Shown: positions 9,947-18,082, counted from the stretch's first letter. The stretch is 64,000 nucleotides of DNA from Variovorax sp. Sphag1AA (GCF_014192575.1 NZ_JACHYC010000003.1:558001-622000); one strand, 5' to 3'. A program made the numbers and translations. The notes: a model not told the origin generated them from the letters alone.

Positions 9947-9987
9947 GCCCTTCCGGGGGCATTTACGCGGCAAGCGAATGCGCAGAT

Positions 9988-10011
9988 AATCAACCAACCG
10001 TTTGATTGATT
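9988..10011. promoter_or_regulatory. imperfect TetR-type operator upstream of the CoA-transferase/tetR operon
   Basis: Arms AATCAACCAAC and TTTGATTGATT flank a two-base centre; 9 of 11 positions pair. The core TCAACCAAC is the same as in the perfect palindrome at 13154-13185. The right arm ends eight bases before the ATG at 10020 and there is no recognisable Shine-Dalgarno, so the site covers the region where RNA polymerase or the ribosome would bind. It is probably an autoregulatory site for the TetR protein encoded downstream. Confidence 0.6.
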
Positions 10012-10019
10012 TTTCTACC

Positions 10020-11252
10020 ATGACTGCTCCCGGTTCCCTCCAGGGCCTCCGCGTCCTCGACCTCACGCACGCGCTTGCCGGCCCCTTCTGCTCGCAGGTG
10101 CTCGCCGACCATGGCGCCGATGTCGTGAAGATCGAGCCGCTCGACGGCGACTTCTTCCGGCGCATGGGCCCGTTCCGCGAGGACGACCAGCGCCGCGTGC
10201 TCGGCGGGCTCTTTCAGTCCTGCAATCGCAATAAGCGCTCGATCGCGCTCAACCTCAAGCATCCCGACGGCCAGGCGCTGCTGAAGAAGCTGGTCGGCGG
10301 CGCGCATGCGCTGGTCGAGAACTACCGCGCGGGCGTGCTCGACAAGATGGGCCTCGGCTACGACACGCTCAAGGAGATCAATCCGGCACTGGTCTACACC
10401 TCGGTGCGCGGCTTCGGCGACCGCACCGGCGGCGTCAGCCCCTACATGGAGTGGCCGGCCTTCGACATCGTCGCGCAGGCGATGGGCGGCTGGATGGGCA
10501 TCACCGGGCCCGACGCCGCGCATCCGGTCAAGGTCGGCGGCGGCGCGGGCGACACCGTGTCGGGCCTCTTTGCCGCCTTCGGCACCATGGCCGCGCTGTG
10601 GCATGCGCGGGGCACCGGTCAGGGGCAGTACGTCGACGTGGCGATGACCGACAGCATCCTTGCGTTGTCCGAACTGGTGGTGAGCCAGTTCAGCTACCGC
10701 GGCGTCTCGCCGGGCCCGGTCGGCAACGGCATCCCGGGCATGGCGCCGTTCGACACGGTGCGCGTGAAGGATGGCGTGATCGCGCTCGCCGCGCCGCACG
10801 ATCCGCAGTTCCGCGAGCTGGCGAAGCTCATCGGGCAGCCGGAGCTTCCGGACGACCCGCGCTTTGCGAACGAGGAGTCACGCTGGACGAATCGCCATGC
10901 GCTGATGGAAGCGATCGAGCGATTCACCACCACGCGCACCAAGGCCGAACTCAAGGACTTGTTCGGCAGCCGCATCCCCTTCAGCCCGATCTACACCGCG
11001 GAGGAAATCTTCACCGACCCGCACTTCGCGGCGCGCCGCATGCTGCCCGAAGTCGAGCAGCCCGGCAGCGCACGGCCGGTGGCAGTGCCGGGTGTACCGG
11101 TGAAGCTCTCGCTCACGCCGGGAGAAGTACGCCATCGCGCCCCGCTTCTCGGCGAGCACACGCAAGAGGTGTTGCGCGAAGCGGGCCTGGGTGCGGATGA
11201 AATCGCGCGCCTCGTGGCCGAAGGCATCGTTCGGGATAATGCCGCCGCATGA
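10020..11252 (+). CDS. CaiB/BaiF (family III) CoA-transferase
   Basis: CoA-transferase of 410 residues that moves CoA between carboxylic acids. The N-terminal family motif LRVLDLTHALAGPFCSQVLADHGADVVKIE is clear. NRNKRSIALNLKHPDGQALLKKLV and the segment VENYRAGVLDKMGLGYD follow. The probable catalytic Asp is in GGGAGDTVSGLFAAFG. The alternative start at 10002 is a TTG inside the putative operator, so the ATG at 10020 is preferred. Its stop overlaps the ATG of the tetR gene (ATGA), so the two are translationally coupled. It shares a candidate operator with the acyl-CoA dehydrogenase/aldehyde dehydrogenase cluster. The acid activated is unknown. Confidence 0.9.
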   Translation: MTAPGSLQGLRVLDLTHALAGPFCSQVLADHGADVVKIEPLDGDFFRRMGPFREDDQRRVLGGLFQSCNRNKRSIALNLKHPDGQALLKKLVGGAHALVENYRAGVLDKMGLGYDTLKEINPALVYTSVRGFGDRTGGVSPYMEWPAFDIVAQAMGGWMGITGPDAAHPVKVGGGAGDTVSGLFAAFGTMAALWHARGTGQGQYVDVAMTDSILALSELVVSQFSYRGVSPGPVGNGIPGMAPFDTVRVKDGVIALAAPHDPQFRELAKLIGQPELPDDPRFANEESRWTNRHALMEAIERFTTTRTKAELKDLFGSRIPFSPIYTAEEIFTDPHFAARRMLPEVEQPGSARPVAVPGVPVKLSLTPGEVRHRAPLLGEHTQEVLREAGLGADEIARLVAEGIVRDNAAA

Positions 11253-11920
11253 CTGGGAACCTTAGAACCGCCGCCACCGATACCGCCGTCACCAAACCGG
11301 CGCGTGGCCGTGCCGGCGCGGGACGCAGGAGCGGGCCGGGGCTGAAGCACGAAGACAAGCGCACCGCCATCCTGCGTACCGCCGCGCAGTTGTTCGCCGA
11401 GAAGGGCTACGAGGCCACGTCGCTGGACAACATCGCCGAGCGGCTCGGCATGCACAAGGCCACGCTCTACCACTACGTGGACAACAAGGAGAGCATCCTC
11501 TACCAATGCCTGGTGCTCTCCTTCGGCGATCTCGACGAAGTGATCGAGAAGACGAAGGACCGCAGCATTCCGGTGCTGGAGCGGTTGCGCCTTTACGTGC
11601 GCAGCCTGGCGGTCGCGCAGAACAACGACTTCGGGCGCTGCCTCATCCTCGTGGGCTCGCGTCCGCTCGAGATGACTCAGGGCGGGGACATCCGCCAGTT
11701 CCAGCGGCGGCTCGATGCGACCGTTCGTGACCTCATCACCGAAGGCATCGCAGACGGCAGCATCAAGCCCTGCGATCCGAGCATGTTCTCTGCGTTGCTC
11801 TTCGGCGCGCTCAACTGGGTGCCGCGCTGGCACAGCGAAAGCGGCAAGCTCTCGGTGCAGCAGGTCGCGGACACTTTCATGGACATGGTGATCAACGGCA
11901 TCTCTGCCACGCGGCGCTAG
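11249..11920 (+). CDS. TetR family transcriptional repressor
   Basis: Regulator of 223 residues. After a basic, flexible N-terminus of about 32 residues comes the TetR helix-turn-helix (ILRTAAQLFAEKGYEATSL, then NIAERLGMHKATLYHYVDNK). A C-terminal ligand-binding helical domain follows. The domain order and the context (acyl-CoA enzymes) suggest that an acyl-CoA or free acid is the inducer. It starts within the stop of the CoA-transferase gene. The twin palindromes at 9988-10011 and 13154-13185 are the obvious candidate targets. That would make it an autoregulated controller of both the acyl-CoA dehydrogenase and the aldehyde-dehydrogenase operon. Confidence 0.92.
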   Translation: MTGNLRTAATDTAVTKPARGRAGAGRRSGPGLKHEDKRTAILRTAAQLFAEKGYEATSLDNIAERLGMHKATLYHYVDNKESILYQCLVLSFGDLDEVIEKTKDRSIPVLERLRLYVRSLAVAQNNDFGRCLILVGSRPLEMTQGGDIRQFQRRLDATVRDLITEGIADGSIKPCDPSMFSALLFGALNWVPRWHSESGKLSVQQVADTFMDMVINGISATRR

Positions 11921-11928
11921 GCGCCGCG
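11910..11928. terminator. GC hairpin between convergent tetR and acyl-CoA dehydrogenase genes
   Basis: CGCGGCGC and GCGCCGCG form a perfect eight-base-pair stem whose three-base loop is the TAG stop of the TetR gene. It lies between two convergent genes and could act as a bidirectional terminator, but it lacks a T-run on either side. Confidence 0.35.
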
Positions 11929-11940
11929 CCAGGCGCCCGC

Positions 11941-13098
11941 TTACATCGAGCGGGCGATCAGGTCCTTCAGCGTTTCGTTCGATCCGCCGTAGATGCGGGC
12001 CACACGCGCATCCATGTAGAGCTGCGCGATCGGGTATTCGGTCATGTAGCCGTAGCCGCCGAAGAGCTGCAGGCAGCGGTCGATGATCTGGCATTGCTTC
12101 TCCGAGCCCCACCACTTGGCCATCATCGCGTCGTTGGGGTCGAGCGGCCGGCCTTCGACGAGGTCGGCCACCAGCTTGTCGATGAAGATGCGTCCGATGC
12201 GCGCTTCGGTCAGGCACTCCGCGAGCGTGAAGCGGCTGTTCTGGAAGTCCCAGAGCGTCTGCCCGAGCATCTTGCGATTCTTCGTGTGCTCCACCGTGAG
12301 CTCGATGGCGCGCTCGGCGCAGGTGATGCCCACCACGCCGATCGACAGGCGCTCGCGCACGAACACGTCCATCAACTGTCCGAAGCCCCGGCCTTCCGAG
12401 CCGCCGATCAGGTTCTCGGCCGGCACGTAGACGTTGTCGAGGAAGATCTCGCAGGTGTCGAGCCCGTTCTGGCCTACCTTCTCCAGCACCTTGTTGATGC
12501 GGAAACCATCGGTCTTCTCACGCTCGACCATGAAGAGCGAGATGCCCTTCGCGCCCGATCCGGTGCCACCTGTGCGCGCCGCAACCAGCGACAGCTCGGC
12601 CTGCTGTCCGTGCGTGATGAAGATCTTGTTGCCGTTGAGCACGTAGCCGTCGCCTTCCTTGCGCGCGGTGGTACGCATTGCCTTCACGTCGGTGCCCGCA
12701 TCGGGTTCGGTGATGCAGACCGACAGCATCTTGCGGCCCGAGGCGATGTCAGGCATCCAGCGCTTGCGCTGCTCTTCGTTGGCGGTCTCGAAGAAGAACG
12801 CGGGTCCGTTCACCGCGCCGGGAATGAAGCCGAAGGTGGTGTCGCAGATGCGGGCCTGCTCTTCCATCACCACCACCTCATGCGCGAAGGTCGCGCCCTG
12901 GCCGCCGTATTCCTCCGGGATGCTCATGCAGAGCAGGCCGAGTTCGCCGGCGCGCTGCCAGACATCGCGGTCGATGTGGTGCTGCGCGCGGAACTTCGCA
13001 GCGCGCGGGGCCACTTCGTCTTCGAAGAAGCGCCGCGCGGTGGTGCGCAGCATGTCGAGTTCGTCGGTCATCCAGGGGGAGCGGTAAGGGGCGGTCAA
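11941..13098 (-). CDS. acyl-CoA dehydrogenase (long-chain/LCAD-like)
   Basis: FAD-dependent enzyme of 385 residues that introduces the alpha-beta double bond into an acyl-CoA. Family motifs are LCMSIPEEYGGQGATFAHEVV, SVCITEPDAGTDVKAM, NGNKIFITHG, LFGGYGYMTEYPIAQLYMDAR and RIYGGSNETLKDLIARSM. The last has IYGG where medium-chain enzymes have IYEG; this fits the LCAD/isovaleryl type, in which the catalytic Glu sits in an inner helix (FVRERLSIG here). I choose the TTG at 13098 because GGAG lies eight bases upstream and the protein then begins MTAPYRSPWMTDELDML; the ATG at 13071 has no such site. It diverges from the aldehyde dehydrogenase across the palindromic operator. Confidence 0.9.
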   Translation of the reverse strand: MTAPYRSPWMTDELDMLRTTARRFFEDEVAPRAAKFRAQHHIDRDVWQRAGELGLLCMSIPEEYGGQGATFAHEVVVMEEQARICDTTFGFIPGAVNGPAFFFETANEEQRKRWMPDIASGRKMLSVCITEPDAGTDVKAMRTTARKEGDGYVLNGNKIFITHGQQAELSLVAARTGGTGSGAKGISLFMVEREKTDGFRINKVLEKVGQNGLDTCEIFLDNVYVPAENLIGGSEGRGFGQLMDVFVRERLSIGVVGITCAERAIELTVEHTKNRKMLGQTLWDFQNSRFTLAECLTEARIGRIFIDKLVADLVEGRPLDPNDAMMAKWWGSEKQCQIIDRCLQLFGGYGYMTEYPIAQLYMDARVARIYGGSNETLKDLIARSM

Positions 13099-13134
13099 TT
13101 CGGGTCTCCGAGTGCGGTAAGTGCAATGGGGGCG

Positions 13135-13204
13135 ATTCTGTCGACCTCCATCACAAAAGTCAACCAACCAGTTGGTTGACTTTTGAAAACTGCCGCACCA
13201 CAAT
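13135..13204. promoter_or_regulatory. overlapping divergent sigma70-like promoters built on the operator
   Basis: On the plus strand TTGACT (13176-13181) is followed after 17 bp by CACAAT (13199-13204). On the minus strand TTGACT (13163-13158) is followed after 17 bp by CAGAAT (13140-13135). Both -35 boxes lie inside the arms of the palindrome at 13154-13185, so a dimer bound there would block both promoters at once. The -10 boxes match the consensus at four of six positions. Predicted, not measured. Confidence 0.6.
13154..13185. promoter_or_regulatory. perfect 32-bp palindromic operator
   Basis: Arms CAAAAGTCAACCAAC and GTTGGTTGACTTTTG are exact reverse complements around a two-base CA centre. 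It sits about 55-60 bp from the start codons of the acyl-CoA dehydrogenase (minus) and the aldehyde dehydrogenase (plus). Perfect dyads of this size are typical binding sites for TetR-family dimers. A weaker copy at 9988-10011 lies directly in front of the operon encoding the TetR protein. Confidence 0.8.
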
Positions 13205-13245
13205 CCGCCCAACCCAACTTGGAAGCCAACTGAAACGGAGACGAA

Positions 13246-14709
13246 ATGAATGTGAGCCTCTTAGCCTCTGCAGACTGGAGCCGTCGCGCGCTCGCCAAAG
13301 ACTGGAAGCCGCTGGCCGGCGGTCAGATCGAGGTGTCCGAACCAGCAACAGGCCAACCGATTGGTTGGGTCGCTCGTGCGACGGCACAGGACGTGCGTGC
13401 CAGCGCATCGATTGCGCGTCGCGCACAGAAGGAATGGGCCGCCCTGCCCTACGCCGAGCGCGCCAAGGTGTTCCGCACCGCCGCCACGCTGCTGGAGGCC
13501 AACCGCGCCGAATACGCCGAGTGGATCGTTCGTGAGACCGGCGGCATCCAACCCAAGGCGATGTTCGAGATCGACTCCGTGCTGCACCTCTGCCACGAGG
13601 CCGCCGCGATGCTCACGCAGGCGCGGGGCTACGTGCTGCCCAGCGCCGAAGACGTGACGAGCATCGCCCGCCGTGTACCGCACGGCGTGGTTGGCGTGAT
13701 CTCGCCGTTCAACTTCCCGTTCCTGCTGTCGAGCCGCGCGGTGTTGCCGGCACTGGCGGCGGGCAATGCGGTGCTGCTCAAGCCGGACCCGCGTACGCCT
13801 GTGAGCGGTGGCGTGCTACTCGCGTTGCTGCTGCAGGCCGCGGGCATTCCCAAGGGCGTGCTCCACATGCTTCCCGGCGATGCCGAAGCCGGCGAAGCGC
13901 TGGTCACCGATCCGGACGTGGCGATGGTCTCCTTCACCGGTTCCACCGCCGTGGGCCGCCGCGTCGGCGAGTTGGCGGGCAAACACCTCAAGAAGGTGGC
14001 GCTGGAACTCGGCGGGAAGAACGCACTGATCGTCCTCGACGATGCCGACCTGGACCTCGCGGTGAGCGGCGGTTCGTGGGCTTCGTGGCTGCACCAGGGC
14101 CAGATCTGCATGAGCGCGGGCCGGCACCTCGTTCAAGAGAAGCTCGCGACAAGCTACGCGCAGCGCATGGCGGAGAAAGCCCGCGCACTCCCCGCGGGCG
14201 ATCCTTTCCGCCAGCAGGTGGCGCTCGGACCGATCATCACGCCGCAGCAGTTGCAGCGCGTGGATCGCATCGTGCGCGAATCGGTGGCGATGGGCGCGAA
14301 GCTGCTGGCCGGCGGAACCGCAGAAGGCCCCTTCTACGCCGCCACGGTGCTCGCCGACGTGACGCCGGCGATGCCGGCCTTCCGCGAGGAAATCTTCGGC
14401 CCGGTCGTTTCGATCAGCGCCTTCGGCACCGATGCCGAAGCCGCAACGCTCGCCAACGACACCGAATACGGCCTTTCCGCCGGCATCTATTCACGCGATG
14501 TCGCACGCGGCATGGCACTCGCAAAGCAGCTCGAGGTCGGCCTCGTCCACGTCAACGACCAGACGGTGAACGATGACGGCACCATGCCCATGGGCGGACG
14601 CGGCGCATCGGGCAACGGCTCGCGCCACGGGGGTCCCGCCAACTGGGACGAGTTCACGCAATGGCAATGGATGACGGTGCGCGGCAAGCCGCCGGTCTAT
14701 CCGCTCTGA
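13246..14709 (+). CDS. aldehyde dehydrogenase, benzaldehyde dehydrogenase-like
   Basis: NAD(P)-dependent aldehyde dehydrogenase of 487 residues oxidising an aldehyde to the acid. The cofactor site SPFNFPFLLSSRAVLPALAAGNAV, the glycine loop SFTGSTAVGRRVG, the catalytic Glu254 in LELGGKNALIVL and the nucleophile Cys288 in GQICMSAGRH are all intact. The GQICMS context and overall pattern resemble benzaldehyde/vanillin/salicylaldehyde dehydrogenases, so an aromatic aldehyde substrate is a reasonable guess. It is the first gene of the operon running to 18082. Inside the coding region, at 13353-13368, is a near-palindrome resembling half of the TetR operator. Confidence 0.92.
   Translation: MNVSLLASADWSRRALAKDWKPLAGGQIEVSEPATGQPIGWVARATAQDVRASASIARRAQKEWAALPYAERAKVFRTAATLLEANRAEYAEWIVRETGGIQPKAMFEIDSVLHLCHEAAAMLTQARGYVLPSAEDVTSIARRVPHGVVGVISPFNFPFLLSSRAVLPALAAGNAVLLKPDPRTPVSGGVLLALLLQAAGIPKGVLHMLPGDAEAGEALVTDPDVAMVSFTGSTAVGRRVGELAGKHLKKVALELGGKNALIVLDDADLDLAVSGGSWASWLHQGQICMSAGRHLVQEKLATSYAQRMAEKARALPAGDPFRQQVALGPIITPQQLQRVDRIVRESVAMGAKLLAGGTAEGPFYAATVLADVTPAMPAFREEIFGPVVSISAFGTDAEAATLANDTEYGLSAGIYSRDVARGMALAKQLEVGLVHVNDQTVNDDGTMPMGGRGASGNGSRHGGPANWDEFTQWQWMTVRGKPPVYPL
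13353..13368. promoter_or_regulatory. possible intragenic secondary operator
   Basis: CCAACCGATTGGTTGG is a 16-bp dyad with one mismatched pair. It shares the CCAACC/GGTTGG core of the operator at 13154-13185, 200 bp downstream of it within the aldehyde dehydrogenase gene. It may serve as an auxiliary site or be chance, since it encodes an ordinary GQPIGW segment. Confidence 0.3.
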
Positions 14710-14735
14710 CAGACACGAACCCTGGAGACATCCCA

Positions 14736-15722
14736 ATGAGCCTGAAACGAATCTTCAACCGCACGATCGGCGCCAGCCTGGTCGCGATGGGCATTGCCGC
14801 CGGCTTCGCCGCCCTGCCCGCCCAAGCCGACGAGAAGCCGGTGATCCGTGTGCTGGTCGGCTTCCCGGCCGGTGCAGGCACGGACGCCCTCGCACGCATC
14901 TACGCAGAGGCGCTTGCGCAGCAGCTCAACGCCACCACCGTGGTCGACAACAAGCCCGGCGCGGGCGGCCAGATCGCCGCGGCGACGCTCAAGCAGGCCA
15001 CGCCCGAGAGCAACACCATCATGTTTGCCGTCGATCACCAGGTCATCATGGTGCCGCTGGTGGTCAAGAGCCCGGGCTTCGACGTGAAGAAAGACATGGT
15101 CCCCGTCGGCCGCATCGTGAAGTTCTACACCTGCCTCGCGGTGCCTGCGAACTCACCGGCGCACACCTTCAACGAGTACCTCGACGCGGTACGCAAGAAC
15201 CCCGACCTCGGCAACTACGGCATTCCGGCTCCGGGCTCGCAGGCGCAGTTCGTGGGCTATGTGATGGGCCAACACTTCAAGGTGCCGATGAACGCGGTCC
15301 CGTACAAGGGCGCCGCGCCGGCCATCACCGATCTCATCGGGGCACAGGTACCAGCCGCGATCGTGCCGTGCGACGGCCTCGTCGAATATCGCAAGGCCGG
15401 CAAGGTGCGTGTGCTCGCGATGGCCGCCGACAAGCGCTACTCCGCCATGCCCGATGTGCCGACCTTCGCGGAGATGGGGCTGAAGATGCCTGCCGATGCC
15501 TTCCTCGGGGTCTATGCCTCCACCACGCTGAAGCCCGAACTGCTCAAGCAGATCACCGAGGCCACGCGAAAGATGTTCGACAACCCGCGCGTCGTCGAGA
15601 AGTTCGCCTCCACCAACATGGAGCCGTCCTATGCCTCGCCGGATGAGCTCCGCGCCTTCGTCGACACCGCCACCGCCTTCTGGGCGGAGCAGGTGCGCAA
15701 GTCCAACTTCCAGGCCCAGTAA
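14736..15722 (+). CDS. tripartite tricarboxylate transporter (Bug-type) periplasmic receptor
   Basis: Periplasmic binding protein of 328 residues with a signal peptide (SLVAMGIAAGFAALPAQA). The Bug/TctC pattern is present: IRVLVGFPAGAGTDALARIYAEAL, VVDNKPGAGGQIAAATLKQA, AVPYKGAAPAITDLIGAQV and the C-terminal PTFAEMGLKMPADAFLGVYA. These proteins bind carboxylic acids and usually deliver them to a TctAB membrane pair, but no TctA or TctB is encoded in this window, so this is an orphan receptor. The ATG at 14736 has TGGAGA upstream. Being second in the aldehyde-dehydrogenase operon suggests that it captures or senses the acid substrate of that pathway. Confidence 0.92.
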   Translation: MSLKRIFNRTIGASLVAMGIAAGFAALPAQADEKPVIRVLVGFPAGAGTDALARIYAEALAQQLNATTVVDNKPGAGGQIAAATLKQATPESNTIMFAVDHQVIMVPLVVKSPGFDVKKDMVPVGRIVKFYTCLAVPANSPAHTFNEYLDAVRKNPDLGNYGIPAPGSQAQFVGYVMGQHFKVPMNAVPYKGAAPAITDLIGAQVPAAIVPCDGLVEYRKAGKVRVLAMAADKRYSAMPDVPTFAEMGLKMPADAFLGVYASTTLKPELLKQITEATRKMFDNPRVVEKFASTNMEPSYASPDELRAFVDTATAFWAEQVRKSNFQAQ

Positions 15723-15727
15723 ACAGC

Positions 15728-16903
15728 ATGTCCAAGATCGTCAAGGTGGAGTGCCTTCCGGTATCCACACCCCTCAAGAAGCCCGTCATCATGCCCAACA
15801 CGCGGATCGTCTCGATCGACAGCGTGGTGCTCAAGCTCACGACCGATGACGGCACGGTCGGCATCGCCGATTCGGGCGATACATCCTCGTGGTATCGCGG
15901 CGAGCTGCAGGAATCGATCATCGCGATGATCGCCAACGTGATCGCGCCGCGCATCCTGCTCGGCGAAGACCCGCGCAACATCGAGAAGATCGTCGCGAAG
16001 ATGGATCTGCTGGTGCGCGACAACAACCAGGCGAAGGCCACTGTCGACTTCGCGCTGCACGACCTCAAAGGCAAGCTGCTCGGCGTGCCGGTGTACGAAC
16101 TGCTCGGCGGCCGCACGCTGGAGGCCGCGCGGCAAGGCTGGGTGCTGTCGGCCGGCAAGCCGGACGATGTCGCCGCCGAAGCCGCGCTCGCGAAGAAGAC
16201 CGGCTTCGCGCTCTTCAAGATGAAGATCGGCTACGGAACGATGGCCGATGACATCGCGATGGTGCATGCAGTGCGCGAGACAGTCGGCTCCGATGCCTAT
16301 CTCACGATCGACGCGAACGGCTTCTGGAACTACGAAAAGGCACTGCACATCATCCGCAAGCTCGACCCGTGCGGGCTGGACCTGATCGAGCAACCCCTGC
16401 CGCACTGGGACATCGAAGGCATGGCCCGCCTGCGCGGACAGGTGAAGACCCCGATCTACGCCGACGAATCCGCGCAGGAACTGCATCACCTCAAGGAGAT
16501 CGTGGACCGCCGCGCGGCCGACGGCCTCTTCCTCAAGCTGCAGAAGGCCGGCGGCCTCGTGAAGTCGCAGCGCTGGCTCACGATGGCGCGGCTCGCGGGC
16601 CTGCCAGTGCATTGCGGCTGCATGATCGGCTCGGGCCTGGAGCACAGCCCTTCCGCGCATCTGTGGACCAGCAACGAGTGGGCGACGCAGGGCCTCAATG
16701 AATCGATCGGACCGCTGATGATCCACGGCACGATGGAGAGCAAGAACATCGAGCCCGGCACCGACATCGCGCTGAACATCCCGCGCTTCGAGGGCGGCCT
16801 GTGCTACCCCAACGAGGGACCGGGTTACGGCGTCGAGTTGAACGAGGCCTTCCTGGTCTCGCACGCGACGCCCGAAAAGCTGTCGCGCACGATCGCGCTC
16901 TGA
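15728..16903 (+). CDS. enolase superfamily enzyme, muconate-lactonizing subgroup
   Basis: Mg-dependent (beta/alpha)7-barrel enzyme of 391 residues that abstracts the proton alpha to a carboxylate. Metal ligands fit at Asp195, Glu221 and Asp246 or Glu247. The K-x-K motif (Lys164, Lys166) and Lys270 on the opposite face are the acid/base pair of the muconate-lactonizing subgroup rather than the His-Asp dyad of mandelate racemase. The capping domain at the N-terminus includes PVIMPNTRI. The reaction could be cycloisomerisation, racemisation or dehydration; sequence alone does not decide. It starts five bases after the Bug receptor gene and ends three bases before the racemase gene. Confidence 0.87.
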   Translation: MSKIVKVECLPVSTPLKKPVIMPNTRIVSIDSVVLKLTTDDGTVGIADSGDTSSWYRGELQESIIAMIANVIAPRILLGEDPRNIEKIVAKMDLLVRDNNQAKATVDFALHDLKGKLLGVPVYELLGGRTLEAARQGWVLSAGKPDDVAAEAALAKKTGFALFKMKIGYGTMADDIAMVHAVRETVGSDAYLTIDANGFWNYEKALHIIRKLDPCGLDLIEQPLPHWDIEGMARLRGQVKTPIYADESAQELHHLKEIVDRRAADGLFLKLQKAGGLVKSQRWLTMARLAGLPVHCGCMIGSGLEHSPSAHLWTSNEWATQGLNESIGPLMIHGTMESKNIEPGTDIALNIPRFEGGLCYPNEGPGYGVELNEAFLVSHATPEKLSRTIAL

Positions 16904-16906
16904 GCG

Positions 16907-18082
16907 ATGGCAGCCGCTGCACGCAAGGGGCCGCTCGCCCATCTGACGGTCGTCGAGTTCGCGGGGCTCGGTCCCGCGCCTTTCGCGGGGATGATGCTGG
17001 CGGATCAGGGCGCTCGCGTGATTCGCATCGATCGCCCGCCCTCGAAATCGGGCGGCGGCGGAATGGCCGCGCTCACGGCGCGCCGCAGTGATGTGCTCTC
17101 GCGCGGGCGGGAGTCGATTGCGCTGGACCTCAAGCAGGAGGCCGGCCGCGAGGTCGCCTTGCGCCTCATCGAACAGGCCGACGTGCTGATCGAAGGCTTC
17201 CGCCCCGGCGTGATGGAGTCGCTGGGTCTCGGCCCCGACGAATGCCTGCGCCGCCGGCCTTCGCTGGTCTACGGCCGCGTGACTGGCTGGGGGCAGGATG
17301 GACCTCTCGCGCAAGCAGCGGGCCACGACATCAACTACGTCGCCCTGTCTGGCGCGCTGCACTCGACTGCGCGGCAAGGTCAGCCGCCGACGCTCACACC
17401 CGGACTCACGGGCGACTTCGGCGGTGGCGGCATGCTGCTCGCGTTTGGCGTGCTCGCGGCGGCGGCGCATGCGCAGCAAACCAGCGAGGGCCAGGTGGTC
17501 GATGCGGCCATCTGCGACGGTTCGGCGCTGCTCGCCTCATTGGTCTACGGCTGGCGCTCTGCGGGTCTCTGGAATGCGGAGGCCGGCACCAACAACGGCG
17601 ACGGCGGCGCGCACTTCTACGACACCTACGCGTGCGCCGACGGCAAGTACGTCAGCGTCGGCGCGATGGAACCGCAGTTCTATGCGCTGCTACGCGAGAA
17701 GTGCGGTCTTCAAGAACCGGCGTTCGACGCCCAGTGGGACGCCACGAAGTGGCCGCAGCTCAAGGAACGGCTTGCACAGGTGTTTCGAGGCAGGACGCGC
17801 GCCGAATGGTGCGCATTGCTCGAAGGCAGCGACGCGTGCTTTGCGCCGGTGCTCGATCTGGATGAAGCGCCCATCCACCCGCACAACCTTGCGCGACACA
17901 CCTTCGCGCAGGTCGACGGCATCACGCAGCCCGCGCCCGCGCCGCGTTTCAGTGGCACGCCTGCGGCGGATTGCCAGCCTGTACGGCCAGTTGCCGCCGA
18001 CAGCCGGAGCCTGCTCGCCGAACTGGGCTATTCCCAATCGGACATTGAACACTTGCTGACCTCGACCACCCCCCTCAACTGA
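16907..18082 (+). CDS. alpha-methylacyl-CoA racemase-like family III CoA-transferase
   Basis: CaiB/BaiF-fold protein of 391 residues. The segments GHDINYVALSGALH and LTPGLTGDFGGGGMLLAFG carry the His and Asp that serve as the catalytic acid/base pair in alpha-methylacyl-CoA racemases. The GHDINY motif separates this group from true CoA-transferases, so racemisation of a 2-methylacyl-CoA is the best call. It closes the operon begun by the aldehyde dehydrogenase. Together with the acyl-CoA dehydrogenase across the divergent promoter, it suggests breakdown of an alpha-branched acid. About 130 bp of lower-GC DNA follow before the next gene. Confidence 0.85.
   Translation: MAAAARKGPLAHLTVVEFAGLGPAPFAGMMLADQGARVIRIDRPPSKSGGGGMAALTARRSDVLSRGRESIALDLKQEAGREVALRLIEQADVLIEGFRPGVMESLGLGPDECLRRRPSLVYGRVTGWGQDGPLAQAAGHDINYVALSGALHSTARQGQPPTLTPGLTGDFGGGGMLLAFGVLAAAAHAQQTSEGQVVDAAICDGSALLASLVYGWRSAGLWNAEAGTNNGDGGAHFYDTYACADGKYVSVGAMEPQFYALLREKCGLQEPAFDAQWDATKWPQLKERLAQVFRGRTRAEWCALLEGSDACFAPVLDLDEAPIHPHNLARHTFAQVDGITQPAPAPRFSGTPAADCQPVRPVAADSRSLLAELGYSQSDIEHLLTSTTPLN

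Noticed and set aside
15629-17479. 616-codon minus-strand frame
   Set aside because: It is a shadow of the enolase-superfamily and racemase genes and has no ribosome binding site or family pattern.
16907-18082. Plain CoA-transferase for the gene at 16907
   Set aside because: The GHDINY His and the GDFGGGG Asp favour the alpha-methylacyl-CoA racemase branch.
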